From positions 36,398-100,397 of the forward strand of contig CAJTZS010000011.1 of NCBI GenBank assembly GCA_910584055.1: a stretch of DNA of 64,000 nucleotides, read 5' to 3'. Shown here in pieces: positions 33,654-41,830 of this stretch. Each line of letters begins with the position of its first letter. The stretch's first letter is position 1. Source of the DNA: an uncultured Muribaculaceae bacterium. Lineage in GTDB: Bacteria; Bacteroidota; Bacteroidia; Bacteroidales; Muribaculaceae. The notes under the pieces were generated by a model that worked only from the letters and a program-made list of their open reading frames with translations, was not told the DNA's origin and did not search any database. A program made the translations under genes and the position numbers.

Positions 33654-34036
33654 TAGTCTGTTATTTCGATGATGTTGTTTTCAAAGCCTCTTACGCAACT
33701 TTCGTAATATCCGTCTCCTGTTGTTCTCGGTCCGCTAAGAATTTCGTAACCGTCGGATGCAAGCCTGTCGGTTAATCTATCAACGGATGTTTTTGAGCCT
33801 ACCGAAAATGCGATATGGATGTATCCTCCCCTGTAGAGATTAAACTCCTGCGTGGATACCTCGCTACGGGACATAAGTTCCAATCTGGATCCATCGTCAA
33901 AGGAGATGAAATATGTCCGTAATCCGGTTCTCGGATTATGATACATCTCCCCGCTTATACCGTTGAAATATTTCGTGAAAAAATTTTTAGCGCCTTCAAG
34001 GTCGAGGACATATAACGCTACATGATCAATTCTCAT
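33653..34036 (-). CDS. VOC (glyoxalase/bleomycin-resistance) family protein
   Basis: A 127-aa protein with the two beta-alpha-beta-beta-beta units of the VOC fold (RIDHVALYVLDLEGAKNFF; YIHIAFSVGSKTSVDRLTDR) and metal-ligand candidates His4 region and Glu (RLELMS). It resembles SMU1112c-type glyoxalase relatives. The substrate is unknown. Its stop codon TAA is inside the head of element I (TAAGAGCTTG on the minus strand). It is downstream of the acyltransferase remnant. Confidence 0.8.
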   Translation of the reverse strand: MRIDHVALYVLDLEGAKNFFTKYFNGISGEMYHNPRTGLRTYFISFDDGSRLELMSRSEVSTQEFNLYRGGYIHIAFSVGSKTSVDRLTDRLASDGYEILSGPRTTGDGYYESCVRGFENNIIEITD

Positions 34037-34064
34037 GTCTTATATGGGCATTAATTTCTGTTAC

Positions 34065-35241
34065 TTACTTATTTTTATTTGAGTAGATAAATTTCTTCGA
34101 TAACCACTCGCGAACCGGGATGTCATATACCTTGACACTGGCATAGGCTACTGCGATTGATGCGATAAAAATGCTTACGGCAACCCAGATGTGAGTGCCG
34201 AGTGGTGCGTCGGCATGTTGTGCGGCCCAGTTCATCTGCACATAAATCATCGGATAATGGGTGATATAGAGGGGGTATGAGATCATCCCCAAGAATTTGC
34301 ATATTGCTGTAGTCCTCTTCCCTTTCAGTTCACTCCCGGCACCGGCCGCTACAATTGCGGGATATACAAGCAGTATTATCAATGCACAATACAACCCGTT
34401 GAGCCACCCATAATTATCGCCTCCGATATGTGGAACGACAAGAGTTGCGATAACAGCAAGCGAACAAATCGTCATGCCTCCTTTGCGGAGATTTATTCTC
34501 CATTTGCTCATACGGTAGAGCAAAAGACCTCCGAAAAACGGGTACAGCAGACGGGAAATGCCGATGTATATTTGGTCAGGTGTCAGACCGAATCCGCCGA
34601 TTACCGTGTATTTAGCATAACTGCGCACTTCCAGCAGACCGAATGTGTCAATGTTCATGGCAAGATCTATTGTCAAGAACGCTGATAGAAATACAAAGAC
34701 TGCAAGAAAAAATTTTGGTGAATCTTCTGATAATCAATGCATAAAGGATATTGGCGATGTATTCCCACAATAGCGACCATTGCGCACCGTTTAACGAATT
34801 GATTTCTTTCCATCCTCTAATATCCATTGAGGGTGGTGTGGGAAACATTATGCAGCCAAGGATCATTATCAGCATAAGTTTCCACCATGGAGTTTGCATC
34901 ACAAGTTCAAATCCGGGAGCGGCACTGAAATAGAACCAGAACGCCCCTATCAAGGTACCCAGCACAACCATCGGCTGCAGACGGATCAGACGCCGTTTGA
35001 AGAAATTCCATGTCGTCATGCGCCCCCAACGGTCATCATAGGCATAACCTATTACGAATCCCGACAGGACAAAAAAGAAGTCTACCGCGAGGTATCCATG
35101 ATTGAGAATCTGGTCGTTCGGTCCTGACGAATAGGTTTCAAACAGGTGAAATGCCACCACAATCATCGCTGCTACGCCTCGCAACCCATCAAGAATCTCA
35201 AATCTCGGTTTTGAAGCCAAAGGTTTTGTTTCTGTTGCCAT
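34065..35241 (-). pseudogene. Acyltransferase 3 family protein, frameshifted
   Basis: Start at 35241 (MATETKPLASK). The first part reads FEILDGLRGVAAMIVVAFHL and DFFFVLSGFVIGYAYDDRWG, the classic AT3 membrane acyltransferase opening. At the run of 6 A and 4 T (34707-34716) one extra base shifts the frame; the rest (IDLAMNIDTFGLLEVRSYAK to VYDIPVREWLSKKF) is in another frame. Removing one base gives a continuous protein of about 390 aa with ten membrane segments. May be a true pseudogene, a phase-variable tract or a sequencing error. Confidence 0.75.
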
Positions 35242-35330
35242 AAAATGTTTTGTCTCCGGACCCAAAATTAGAAAGAAAAACTTGCATGGGGTTTGCCTAA
35301 ATTTCAAAATAATTGAACTATATTTGCATT

Positions 35331-36206
35331 ATGGAATCGACAGCATTTATATTCGACGATGTCAGTATCTCTCCGGTCAGACAGATTGGCATTCATTCTC
35401 ATGTGCAGTGGGAACTGTCTTATGTGATACATGGCAGAGGTATACGCACAGTTGGCAACACGACGGAGCCTATAGTGGAAGGGGAAATAATTCTTATTCC
35501 GCCGAATATACCGCACGTGTGGCATTTTGACATAGAGGGCACAGATGACAATGGACATGTCGCGAACATCTCTGTATTTTTTGCGGCGGAAACCCTTGAA
35601 AAGATGTCGATGTATATTCCTGAATTTACGAATGTTTTCAAGCGAATATCCGTATTGACGAGTGCCATCAGATATCCGGATGACACATCCCATAGGATAG
35701 CGGAAATACTGCTTGGCATGCGAGGCGAGGGAGCTTTGACAAGGCTTCCGAAAATGATGGAGCTGCTGATTGAAATAGCGAATACAAGTCATTGCAAATC
35801 GGTAGGAAAGAAACTTGCATTTAATCGGATTTCACAAAGGATTGAAAACGTCAGGGTGTATTGCAGGTGTAATTATGCCCGAAAGATTTCTCTTGATGAA
35901 ATATCGGAAGAAATCGGAATGAACAAATCTTCATTCTGCACCTTTATGAGGCATCATTTCGGGATGAGTTTGACTGAATTTGTAAATGCGATACGTCTGG
36001 AGAAAGCAAAAGAAATGTTGTGCGACACCGACATACCTGTGGCCTCGATAGCCTACGACGTGGGATTCTCGAATGTGACCTATTTCAATCGCCTGTTCAA
36101 GAAAAAATATAATTGTAACCCTAAAATGATGCGTGATAAAAGAGGGAGAAGTTGTTTAAACAACTTCGTAAGTAACCCGGAAGGAGACAAAACTCAATCC
36201 AACTAA
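35331..36206 (+). CDS. AraC family transcription regulator
   Basis: A 291-aa protein (start ATG 35331; an upstream ATG at 35313 would precede a TATATTTG box at 35319-35326). N-terminal cupin-like sensor (HSHVQWELSYVIHGRGIRTV, PPNIPHVWHFD), C-terminal double helix-turn-helix (ISLDEISEEIGMNKSSFCTF; VASIAYDVGFSNVTYFNRLF). It is divergent from the acyltransferase, with 89 bp between starts, and may control it. If the TATATTTG box is used the message would be nearly leaderless. Confidence 0.88.
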   Translation: MESTAFIFDDVSISPVRQIGIHSHVQWELSYVIHGRGIRTVGNTTEPIVEGEIILIPPNIPHVWHFDIEGTDDNGHVANISVFFAAETLEKMSMYIPEFTNVFKRISVLTSAIRYPDDTSHRIAEILLGMRGEGALTRLPKMMELLIEIANTSHCKSVGKKLAFNRISQRIENVRVYCRCNYARKISLDEISEEIGMNKSSFCTFMRHHFGMSLTEFVNAIRLEKAKEMLCDTDIPVASIAYDVGFSNVTYFNRLFKKKYNCNPKMMRDKRGRSCLNNFVSNPEGDKTQSN

Positions 36207-36265
36207 AACGATGAAACAGACGATAACGTGTCCGGATGATTGAGAATGAGAAAGGGGGAGATTTA

Positions 36266-36297
36266 TTTGCAAATGAATAATTAAAGCAGTAATTTTG
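36266..36297 (+). promoter_or_regulatory. Promoter of gldE
   Basis: TTTG at 36266-36269, 20 nt, TAATTTTG at 36290-36297. Expected start near 36304, 20 nt before the TTG start of gldE. Confidence 0.72.
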
Positions 36298-36323
36298 TAA
36301 AATTAACCAACACTTTATTTAAA

Positions 36324-37697
36324 TTGGATCCAGATCCTTTACCGGTCTCGCCGCTGGCGAGCCTGATGATGTTACTTGCTCAAGCCGGTGTGCCGGCAAT
36401 CAGTTTCCATGCGCCCCCAAGTTGGCCGGCATGGATTTTACTCATAATCATAGCATTTTGTTGCCTGCTGATTTCAGCTTTCGTGTCCGGGAGCGAGATA
36501 GCTTATTTCGGACTGTCTCCACAGGAGGTTGACGAACTGGAGGACTCTGAAGTCCCCAGAGACAAAAAAGCTTTTTCTTTCATCAAGGACAGCGAGCGGC
36601 TTCTCGCCACTATCCTTATATCCAACAACCTTGTGAATATCACTATGGTTGTGCTGCTCACTTTTGCCATATCCCAGACCGTGATATTCAACAGCGCGGT
36701 GCTGAACTTTTTGCTGCAGACGGTTTTCATGACGTTTCTCCTGCTCCTTTTCGGGGAGATATTCCCAAAGCTCGTGGCTCGCGGCAGGACAATGTGGTGG
36801 GTGCGCACTGCTGCCCCCGGCATCGGGATATTATACACTCTTTTCGGACCTCTCGCTAAAATTATGGCGCGTTCCACCACCCTTGTCGGAAAGATAGTAA
36901 CAAAAAAGCAGCAGAATATTTCTACCGATGAATTGGAGAAGGCTCTTGAAATTTCGGACGTCTCCGACGGCAAGGAAAAGGAGATGCTCGAAGGCATCCT
37001 GTCGTTCGGAGAGATTGAGGCGCATGAAATCATGATATCGCGGGTGGATGTCACCGCGATAGAGTATCATGACACCTGGGAGGAAGCGATGAAGGTGATC
37101 CTTGAGTCCGGCTACTCCAGAATACCGGTATATGACACTTCGCAGGATACGATTATCGGTATTTTATACAGTAAGGACCTCCTTCCCCATATCGACCGTA
37201 AAGACCCCGATTTCCGCTGGCAGGATCTCCTGCGGGAACCTTATTTCGTGCCCGAATCAAGGATGATAGACGACCTTCTTGAAGATTTCCGTAAACGTAA
37301 GATTCATATAGCTATCGTTATCGACGAATATGGCGGCACGCAGGGTATCGTGACGCTCGAGGATATTATCGAACAGATTGTGGGGGATATCGATGATGAA
37401 TATGACGACGTGACTTCGATGTATAAAAAGATAGGTCCGGATTCATATATCTTCGATGCCAAGATTCCGCTAACCGACTTCTGTCGTGTTACCGATATTC
37501 CGGAGGAGGAGCTTGGCGACATTGGGGATGCCGAGACGCTTGCCGGCCTTCTTCTCGAAATTAAGGGAGATTTCCCGACAACCAAGGAAACTATTGTGAG
37601 GGGTGAGATGCATTTCCATGTGATGAAAATGGAACGTCACCGCATTGTGAAAGTCAGCTTACGGATAGTCAAGACTCCAAAAGAGGAAGAAAGCTGA
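36324..37697 (+). CDS. gldE: GldE-type CNNM/CBS membrane protein
   Basis: A 457-aa protein. The start is TTG 36324, chosen because MDPDP is the usual start of GldE. It has a DUF21/CNNM domain of four helices (residues about 30-200; LLISAFVSGSEIAYFGLSPQ), two CBS motifs (MISRVDVTAIEYHDTWEEAM; DLLEDFRKRKIHIAIVIDEYGG) and a CorC-type C-terminal domain. GldE is named from gliding motility in Flavobacterium but occurs in non-gliding Bacteroidales; ion transport is probable. Confidence 0.88.
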   Translation: MDPDPLPVSPLASLMMLLAQAGVPAISFHAPPSWPAWILLIIIAFCCLLISAFVSGSEIAYFGLSPQEVDELEDSEVPRDKKAFSFIKDSERLLATILISNNLVNITMVVLLTFAISQTVIFNSAVLNFLLQTVFMTFLLLLFGEIFPKLVARGRTMWWVRTAAPGIGILYTLFGPLAKIMARSTTLVGKIVTKKQQNISTDELEKALEISDVSDGKEKEMLEGILSFGEIEAHEIMISRVDVTAIEYHDTWEEAMKVILESGYSRIPVYDTSQDTIIGILYSKDLLPHIDRKDPDFRWQDLLREPYFVPESRMIDDLLEDFRKRKIHIAIVIDEYGGTQGIVTLEDIIEQIVGDIDDEYDDVTSMYKKIGPDSYIFDAKIPLTDFCRVTDIPEEELGDIGDAETLAGLLLEIKGDFPTTKETIVRGEMHFHVMKMERHRIVKVSLRIVKTPKEEES

Positions 37698-37737
37698 CAA
37701 GTTCTAAAAATAGGATTCAGATAGTTACATTTACATT

Positions 37738-38409
37738 ATGGAAACAGAATTCATATATTGGCGTCACCACACGTTGCCCGGGATAAAGGTGGAGGAGGTC
37801 TGTGGTGGTGAGGACAAATCTCTTAAATTATGGCTGGAAATTGCATATCAGGTGTATTCCGAGAACGGAAGGGACGGGTATCGGGAAATAGGCCATTTCC
37901 GCAACGGCGCGCCTTTCCTCGTGGGAGAGGCCGGGAGGATATCAGTCTCACATACCGGCCGCTTCTTGGCTGTGGCAACATTGCCGGATACGCCGGAAGT
38001 GGACCTGGCGGTATTCTCGGAGCGTGCGGCTATGGGTATTGACGCAGAACGTGCGGACCGTGAACAGACGCTGCGTGTGCGTGAAAAATTTCTTTCGGAT
38101 AGTGAGTTGGAGATGATAGACAAGGATGATGTGAAAATGAATGTCATGGCCTGGACGGCAAAAGAAGCCCTTTATAAGGCGGCAATGCAGGAAGGTCTTG
38201 ACTTCAGAAATGATATCCGCATCATCTCTATCCCCAAGGTCGGTCCGGCTGTGCCTGTCTATGATAAAAAAGAATTCGATCCGATAAAAACGGGCGAGGC
38301 GTTTGTGAGAATCGAAGGGAAGGAATATCCGTTTGTTCTCTATACATACGAATCCGAGGGGAATGTCGTGACTATAGCTTACTCCCCCCGGTGCGCAAAA
38401 TTCGGCTGA
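37738..38409 (+). CDS. 4'-phosphopantetheinyl transferase superfamily protein
   Basis: A 223-aa Sfp/AcpS-type enzyme with ISVSHTGRFLAVA, AMGIDAERADRE (metal-binding Asp/Glu) and AWTAKEALYKAAM (WxxKEA). It transfers phosphopantetheine from CoA to carrier-protein Ser residues. It lies 40 bp after gldE, a pairing seen in Bacteroidetes. Its last codons and stop are inside a perfect terminator hairpin. Confidence 0.88.
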   Translation: METEFIYWRHHTLPGIKVEEVCGGEDKSLKLWLEIAYQVYSENGRDGYREIGHFRNGAPFLVGEAGRISVSHTGRFLAVATLPDTPEVDLAVFSERAAMGIDAERADREQTLRVREKFLSDSELEMIDKDDVKMNVMAWTAKEALYKAAMQEGLDFRNDIRIISIPKVGPAVPVYDKKEFDPIKTGEAFVRIEGKEYPFVLYTYESEGNVVTIAYSPRCAKFG

Positions 38410-38422
38410 TGCCGAATTTTGC
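38395..38422 (+). terminator. Terminator with the PPTase stop codon in its loop
   Basis: GCAAAATTCGGC and GCCGAATTTTGC form a perfect 12-bp stem; the 4-nt loop is TGAT, holding the TGA stop (38407-38409). It is followed by TAAGTTTT. Terminating ribosomes would cover the hairpin, so termination may be coupled to translation. Confidence 0.75.
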
Positions 38423-38445
38423 TAAGTTTTCAAGTTAGTGGCCTT

Positions 38446-38553
38446 TCAGGCAAAAATGCTGCGAAACTGGAGCACCAGAATAATTAATCCTGCTGCATAG
38501 ATGGCATATACTCCGGCGTTGCGATAAAGATTAGATGTCAAATTCTGTTTCAT
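38446..38553 (-). CDS. 35-aa single-span membrane peptide
   Basis: ATG 38553 to TGA 38446 encodes MKQNLTSNLYRNAGVYAIYA plus a further hydrophobic run AGLIILVLQF and RSIFA. It has a basic N-terminus and one membrane helix of about 20 residues. AAAAGAAAC precedes the start at good spacing. The function is unknown. It would be convergent with the PPTase gene and end near its terminator. Confidence 0.5.
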   Translation of the reverse strand: MKQNLTSNLYRNAGVYAIYAAGLIILVLQFRSIFA

Positions 38554-38730
38554 GATGTTTCTTTTATGGGTTATGTTTATTTTGATGTTGCAAAGTAAAT
38601 TCCCGATAGTGCCATGTATATGCAGTTATATGTTAACAGATGTTAATCGCAATATTTGTTGCTTCTGATGTTGTATAGGAGGGGTAATATATTATCCGGG
38701 GCGGGCAATATATGGTATAAATGTAATTGG

Positions 38731-38786
38731 AACGTTAAATTTGGAGCTGAATTTTAACGTTGATTATTTAAAAATTGTTATATTTG
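38731..38786 (+). promoter_or_regulatory. Palindrome and -7 box upstream of the XRE gene
   Basis: AACGTTAAATT and AATTTTAACGTT (38731-38761) form an imperfect inverted repeat over the -33 zone, followed by TATATTTG at 38779-38786. It is a candidate autoregulatory operator for the XRE protein at 38911, leaving a leader of about 120 nt. Confidence 0.5.
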
Positions 38787-38910
38787 TGACCTCAATTGTG
38801 GCAAACACCAGATTGAAGTTATAGTGCACTTTATTATATATAACATATTATCCATAATTATACGGGGCTGCATCGTCAGTCTCTGATCCATCTTTGATAT
38901 TAATGCAGCT

Positions 38911-39114
38911 ATGGAATTAGGAAACATTTTAAGAAACAGACGCCAGACTTTACGGACTACGCAGCAGACTCTCGCTGAAATGTCGGGGGTAAGCGTAAGA
39001 ATGATAAAGGCCATCGAGGGCGGGTATGCCAACCCGTCGATAGCCACTCTTGAAAAAATCCTGAATGTTCTGGGATTGCAGCTCGTTATAGCCGATAAGC
39101 AGGATTCCGATTGA
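38911..39114 (+). CDS. XRE/HipB-like helix-turn-helix protein (67 aa)
   Basis: A compact 67-aa HTH protein: LGNILRNRRQTLRTTQQTLA then EMSGVSVRMIKAIEGG and PSIATLEKILNVLGL. It resembles HipB antitoxins, but no hipA or other toxin gene follows; the next gene is convergent. So it is an orphan regulator, possibly autoregulated through the palindrome at 38731-38761. Confidence 0.8.
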   Translation: MELGNILRNRRQTLRTTQQTLAEMSGVSVRMIKAIEGGYANPSIATLEKILNVLGLQLVIADKQDSD

Positions 39115-39128
39115 AATAACTTGGGTTC

Positions 39129-40637
39129 CTATGGATTATATATGAACACGGGCTCCGATTCGCGGTTCTGGCGGTCGAGCGTGGTCACAGCGTATGTCGT
39201 TCCCCTTGTTTCTGAATCTATCAGCACTTTATTGTAGGGGGTGAGGGCGATTATCGCCTGAGGGTCGTTGATGTCTTGCTTCTCCCCGGAATAGAATTGA
39301 TACACTACGAATCGGATTGCGTCTTCTGCGCTGTCTTTATGGGAACGGGCAGGCGGAGTCCACATGAGAAATTCTTGGTCCCCTTCTTTCTCGATTTTGA
39401 TTTCCTTTACAGTTTTCGGATGTTTACCGGCATCCCCGTATATGGGGGGGAGTGCTATCGTTGACTGATACTTCATTGCAAGAGAATCTGCCGCCCCCTT
39501 ATAGTTGCCGGTCACCCAATATCCGTGCCACCATACGTTTCCGTCTATATTAGGAAGTTTGCGGGTAAGCTTCACTTTTGTGTCAAGTTCGTTGCGGTCA
39601 TTATTGCCAGGATCCGCCACATCCATTGTGCGTTTCACATCTTGACCGACGTAAATATCAACCCCGTTGGCATTGTCGTTCCACCATTGCACGAGTTTAC
39701 GGCTCGGTGCAGCCTTTGTGTCGAGATTCCAATAGAGCTGAGGCGCAAGATAATCTATCCATCCGTTTTTTGCCCACAGAAGCACATCTGCGTAAAGATC
39801 GTCGTAATTCTGAAGTCCTGTGCTTTCGCTGCCGCGAGGGTCGGTGCGCTTGTTGCGCCAGATTCCGAATGGACTGACACCGAACCGGACCCAGGGCTTA
39901 CGCTCCTTGATTGTCTTATGGATTTGCTCTATAAGCAAGTCAACATTATGACGGCGCCAGTCGTTCCGGCTTCGTCCGAGACCGAACTTCAGGAAACTGG
40001 CATCATCCGGAATTTTCTTTCCCGGGGCAGGGTAAGGGTAAAAATAGTCATCGATATGTATGGCATCGACATCATACCGGGAAACTATATCGTCAATCAC
40101 CTTGCAGATGAAATCCCGGTTTTCCTGATACGCCGGGTCAAACAGCACTTGACCGTTGTAACGGAAGAAGCGTTGGGGTTCCATCTTGGACATATGGTTG
40201 GAAGGAAGGATTTCTTTAGCGGTGGATGTGACGCGGTAAGGGTTGAGCCAAGCATGAAACTCCATGCCGCGTTTATGTGCCTCCTCCAGACAATATTCCA
40301 TGGGGTCCCACATCGGAGACGGGGCTTTTCCCCGTTTGCCGGTGAGCCATGCGCTCCATGGTTCCAGTTCGGATTTATAGACGGCGTCGGCAGTGGGGCG
40401 CACCTGGAATATCACAGCATTGCATCCCGCATCATGCAGCTTGTCGAGCTGTTCCCGTATGTATTCCTTCGCTTGCTCCGTGGTCTTGTTCTGCCATTGG
40501 GTCTGGCCGATCACGTGTAGCCATGCACCCCGAAACTCACGCTTCGGATTTTCGAATCCATCAGCTGCCGCACCCCCGGCTGCAATAACTAATCCCAATA
40601 AAACTGTTATAATCTTCTGTATTGGGATTCTCTCCAT
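39129..40637 (-). CDS. GHL10-type family 10-like glycosyl hydrolase
   Basis: Start set at ATG 40637 (MERIPIQKIITVLLGLV), giving a signal peptide to about residue 25; an upstream Met at 40664 is possible. The 502-aa product has the GHL10/DUF187 start PKREFRGAWLHVIGQTQW, GCNAVIFQVRPTADAVY, GMEFHAWLNPYRV and VDAIHIDDYFYPYP. Relatives are secreted hydrolases, perhaps acting on peptidoglycan or glycans. Its C-terminus (from about 400) looks like a fibronectin-type module. Confidence 0.87.
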   Translation of the reverse strand: MERIPIQKIITVLLGLVIAAGGAAADGFENPKREFRGAWLHVIGQTQWQNKTTEQAKEYIREQLDKLHDAGCNAVIFQVRPTADAVYKSELEPWSAWLTGKRGKAPSPMWDPMEYCLEEAHKRGMEFHAWLNPYRVTSTAKEILPSNHMSKMEPQRFFRYNGQVLFDPAYQENRDFICKVIDDIVSRYDVDAIHIDDYFYPYPAPGKKIPDDASFLKFGLGRSRNDWRRHNVDLLIEQIHKTIKERKPWVRFGVSPFGIWRNKRTDPRGSESTGLQNYDDLYADVLLWAKNGWIDYLAPQLYWNLDTKAAPSRKLVQWWNDNANGVDIYVGQDVKRTMDVADPGNNDRNELDTKVKLTRKLPNIDGNVWWHGYWVTGNYKGAADSLAMKYQSTIALPPIYGDAGKHPKTVKEIKIEKEGDQEFLMWTPPARSHKDSAEDAIRFVVYQFYSGEKQDINDPQAIIALTPYNKVLIDSETRGTTYAVTTLDRQNRESEPVFIYNP

Positions 40638-40695
40638 AAACCCTTTTATCGTTTCTTCGTACATTCCACATTAAACATTTCACATTGAACATTAT

Positions 40696-41496
40696 TTATT
40701 CTCCCACTCCTATCCCGAACAGGGCATAATCATAAAATACGGGATCCTCCGGACGCAGTGACCGGAGTGTGAATGTGAGCTGTTCAACGCTCTTGCGGTC
40801 GTTGCCTCGGCGTTCCAGAATACCGAGATTCCTTGCGGTGTTGCCTACATGCACGTCAAGGGGTATGTAGAGTTTACTTTTAGGGATAGATTTCCATATA
40901 CCGATATCCACTATCCCGTCGTCACGTACGAGCCATCGCAGTGCCATATTCACGCGTTTTAAGGCCGTATTTTTGAGATTTACCGGAAGGCACTGCGGAC
41001 AATCTTCGCCATTGTTTTCTTCACGCATTATTTTCTCCATCTCTTCCACGAGTTTCCATGCCGGAGTCTCAGAGTCCGCAATGTGCATCGCGGCTCCGAA
41101 GGCATCGAGCGAACCGTAGTCATGAAATATACGGCGCATTCCGCGCAGGAAATACTGGAAATGCCGAGCGAAGAACGTGCGGTGGAGGTTCATGTCCGGG
41201 TCAAGGTCTTCATATCCCTCGTCCATGACATATTTATAAGGCTCCTGACCCATCAGGGCAAGCATCCTTTCTGCATCGCGGCATATCATCTGTCGTCGTC
41301 CCCAAGCTATTATCGCAGCTAAAAACGACACAATCTCAATGTCTTCCTGACAGGAGAAACGGCGTGGAAACTGCACCGGATCATTGCCGATAAATTCGGG
41401 GCGGTTTATTCTTGCAGCTTCCGAGTCGAGAAGGTCTCTGATGTCGGAGGGCACGATGACTGCCTGTGTGTTACCAATTTTTGGAGATGTGCTCAT
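40696..41496 (-). CDS. TIGR02757 (DUF2400) family protein
   Basis: A 266-aa protein with the family's text: DPVQFPRRFSCQEDIEIVSF, IAWGRRQMICRDAERML, NLKNTALKRVNMALRWLVRD, PLDVHVGNTARNLGILERRG and DPVFYDYALFGIGV. It is a conserved bacterial protein of unknown function, related in fold to DNA glycosylase-like helical domains. It overlaps the upstream 106-aa lipoprotein gene by 4 nt. Confidence 0.85.
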   Translation of the reverse strand: MSTSPKIGNTQAVIVPSDIRDLLDSEAARINRPEFIGNDPVQFPRRFSCQEDIEIVSFLAAIIAWGRRQMICRDAERMLALMGQEPYKYVMDEGYEDLDPDMNLHRTFFARHFQYFLRGMRRIFHDYGSLDAFGAAMHIADSETPAWKLVEEMEKIMREENNGEDCPQCLPVNLKNTALKRVNMALRWLVRDDGIVDIGIWKSIPKSKLYIPLDVHVGNTARNLGILERRGNDRKSVEQLTFTLRSLRPEDPVFYDYALFGIGVGE

Positions 41497-41813
41497 AGTT
41501 TTTCAACAAATTTTCCAAGTATAGGATTTACGGTGCGTATAGTGGATACAAAAGTTGAGTCGAATGTTTCTACAGATTTCTTATATCCCAATGAGTCGTA
41601 ATGTGCGCGTAGGCTGCGTCCGCGTTCAATCTCTCTTTGTAGGGCAGATGAATCCGTCCATTGTCTCGTGATTATTCTGCGTGCCGCCATTCTGCCCTCG
41701 ATCTTTGCCGCTTCAATCTCAGTGGCAGTCTCACCGGTTTTGACGGCCTCTCCGCATCCCAATAATAAAGTGAGGGCGATAGCGGCCCCCACAATATAAC
41801 AGAATATTTTCAT
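41493..41813 (-). CDS. Small lipoprotein (106 aa), unknown
   Basis: Signal peptide MKIFCYIVGAAIALTLLLGC with Cys at residue 20, followed by a helical charged region (EIEAAKIEGRMAARRIITRQ). It lies between the S9 peptidase gene (17 nt) and the TIGR02757 gene (4-nt overlap). No family recognised. Confidence 0.65.
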   Translation of the reverse strand: MKIFCYIVGAAIALTLLLGCGEAVKTGETATEIEAAKIEGRMAARRIITRQWTDSSALQREIERGRSLRAHYDSLGYKKSVETFDSTFVSTIRTVNPILGKFVEKL

Positions 41814-41830
41814 ATTTATTCACAATCTCA

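Noticed and set aside
34700..34720. Programmed -1 frameshift in the acyltransferase
   Set aside because: Restoring the protein needs skipping one base (+1), which a classic -1 slippery site does not do.
38911..39114. Toxin-antitoxin module
   Set aside because: Only the HTH half is present; the next gene is a convergent glycosyl hydrolase.
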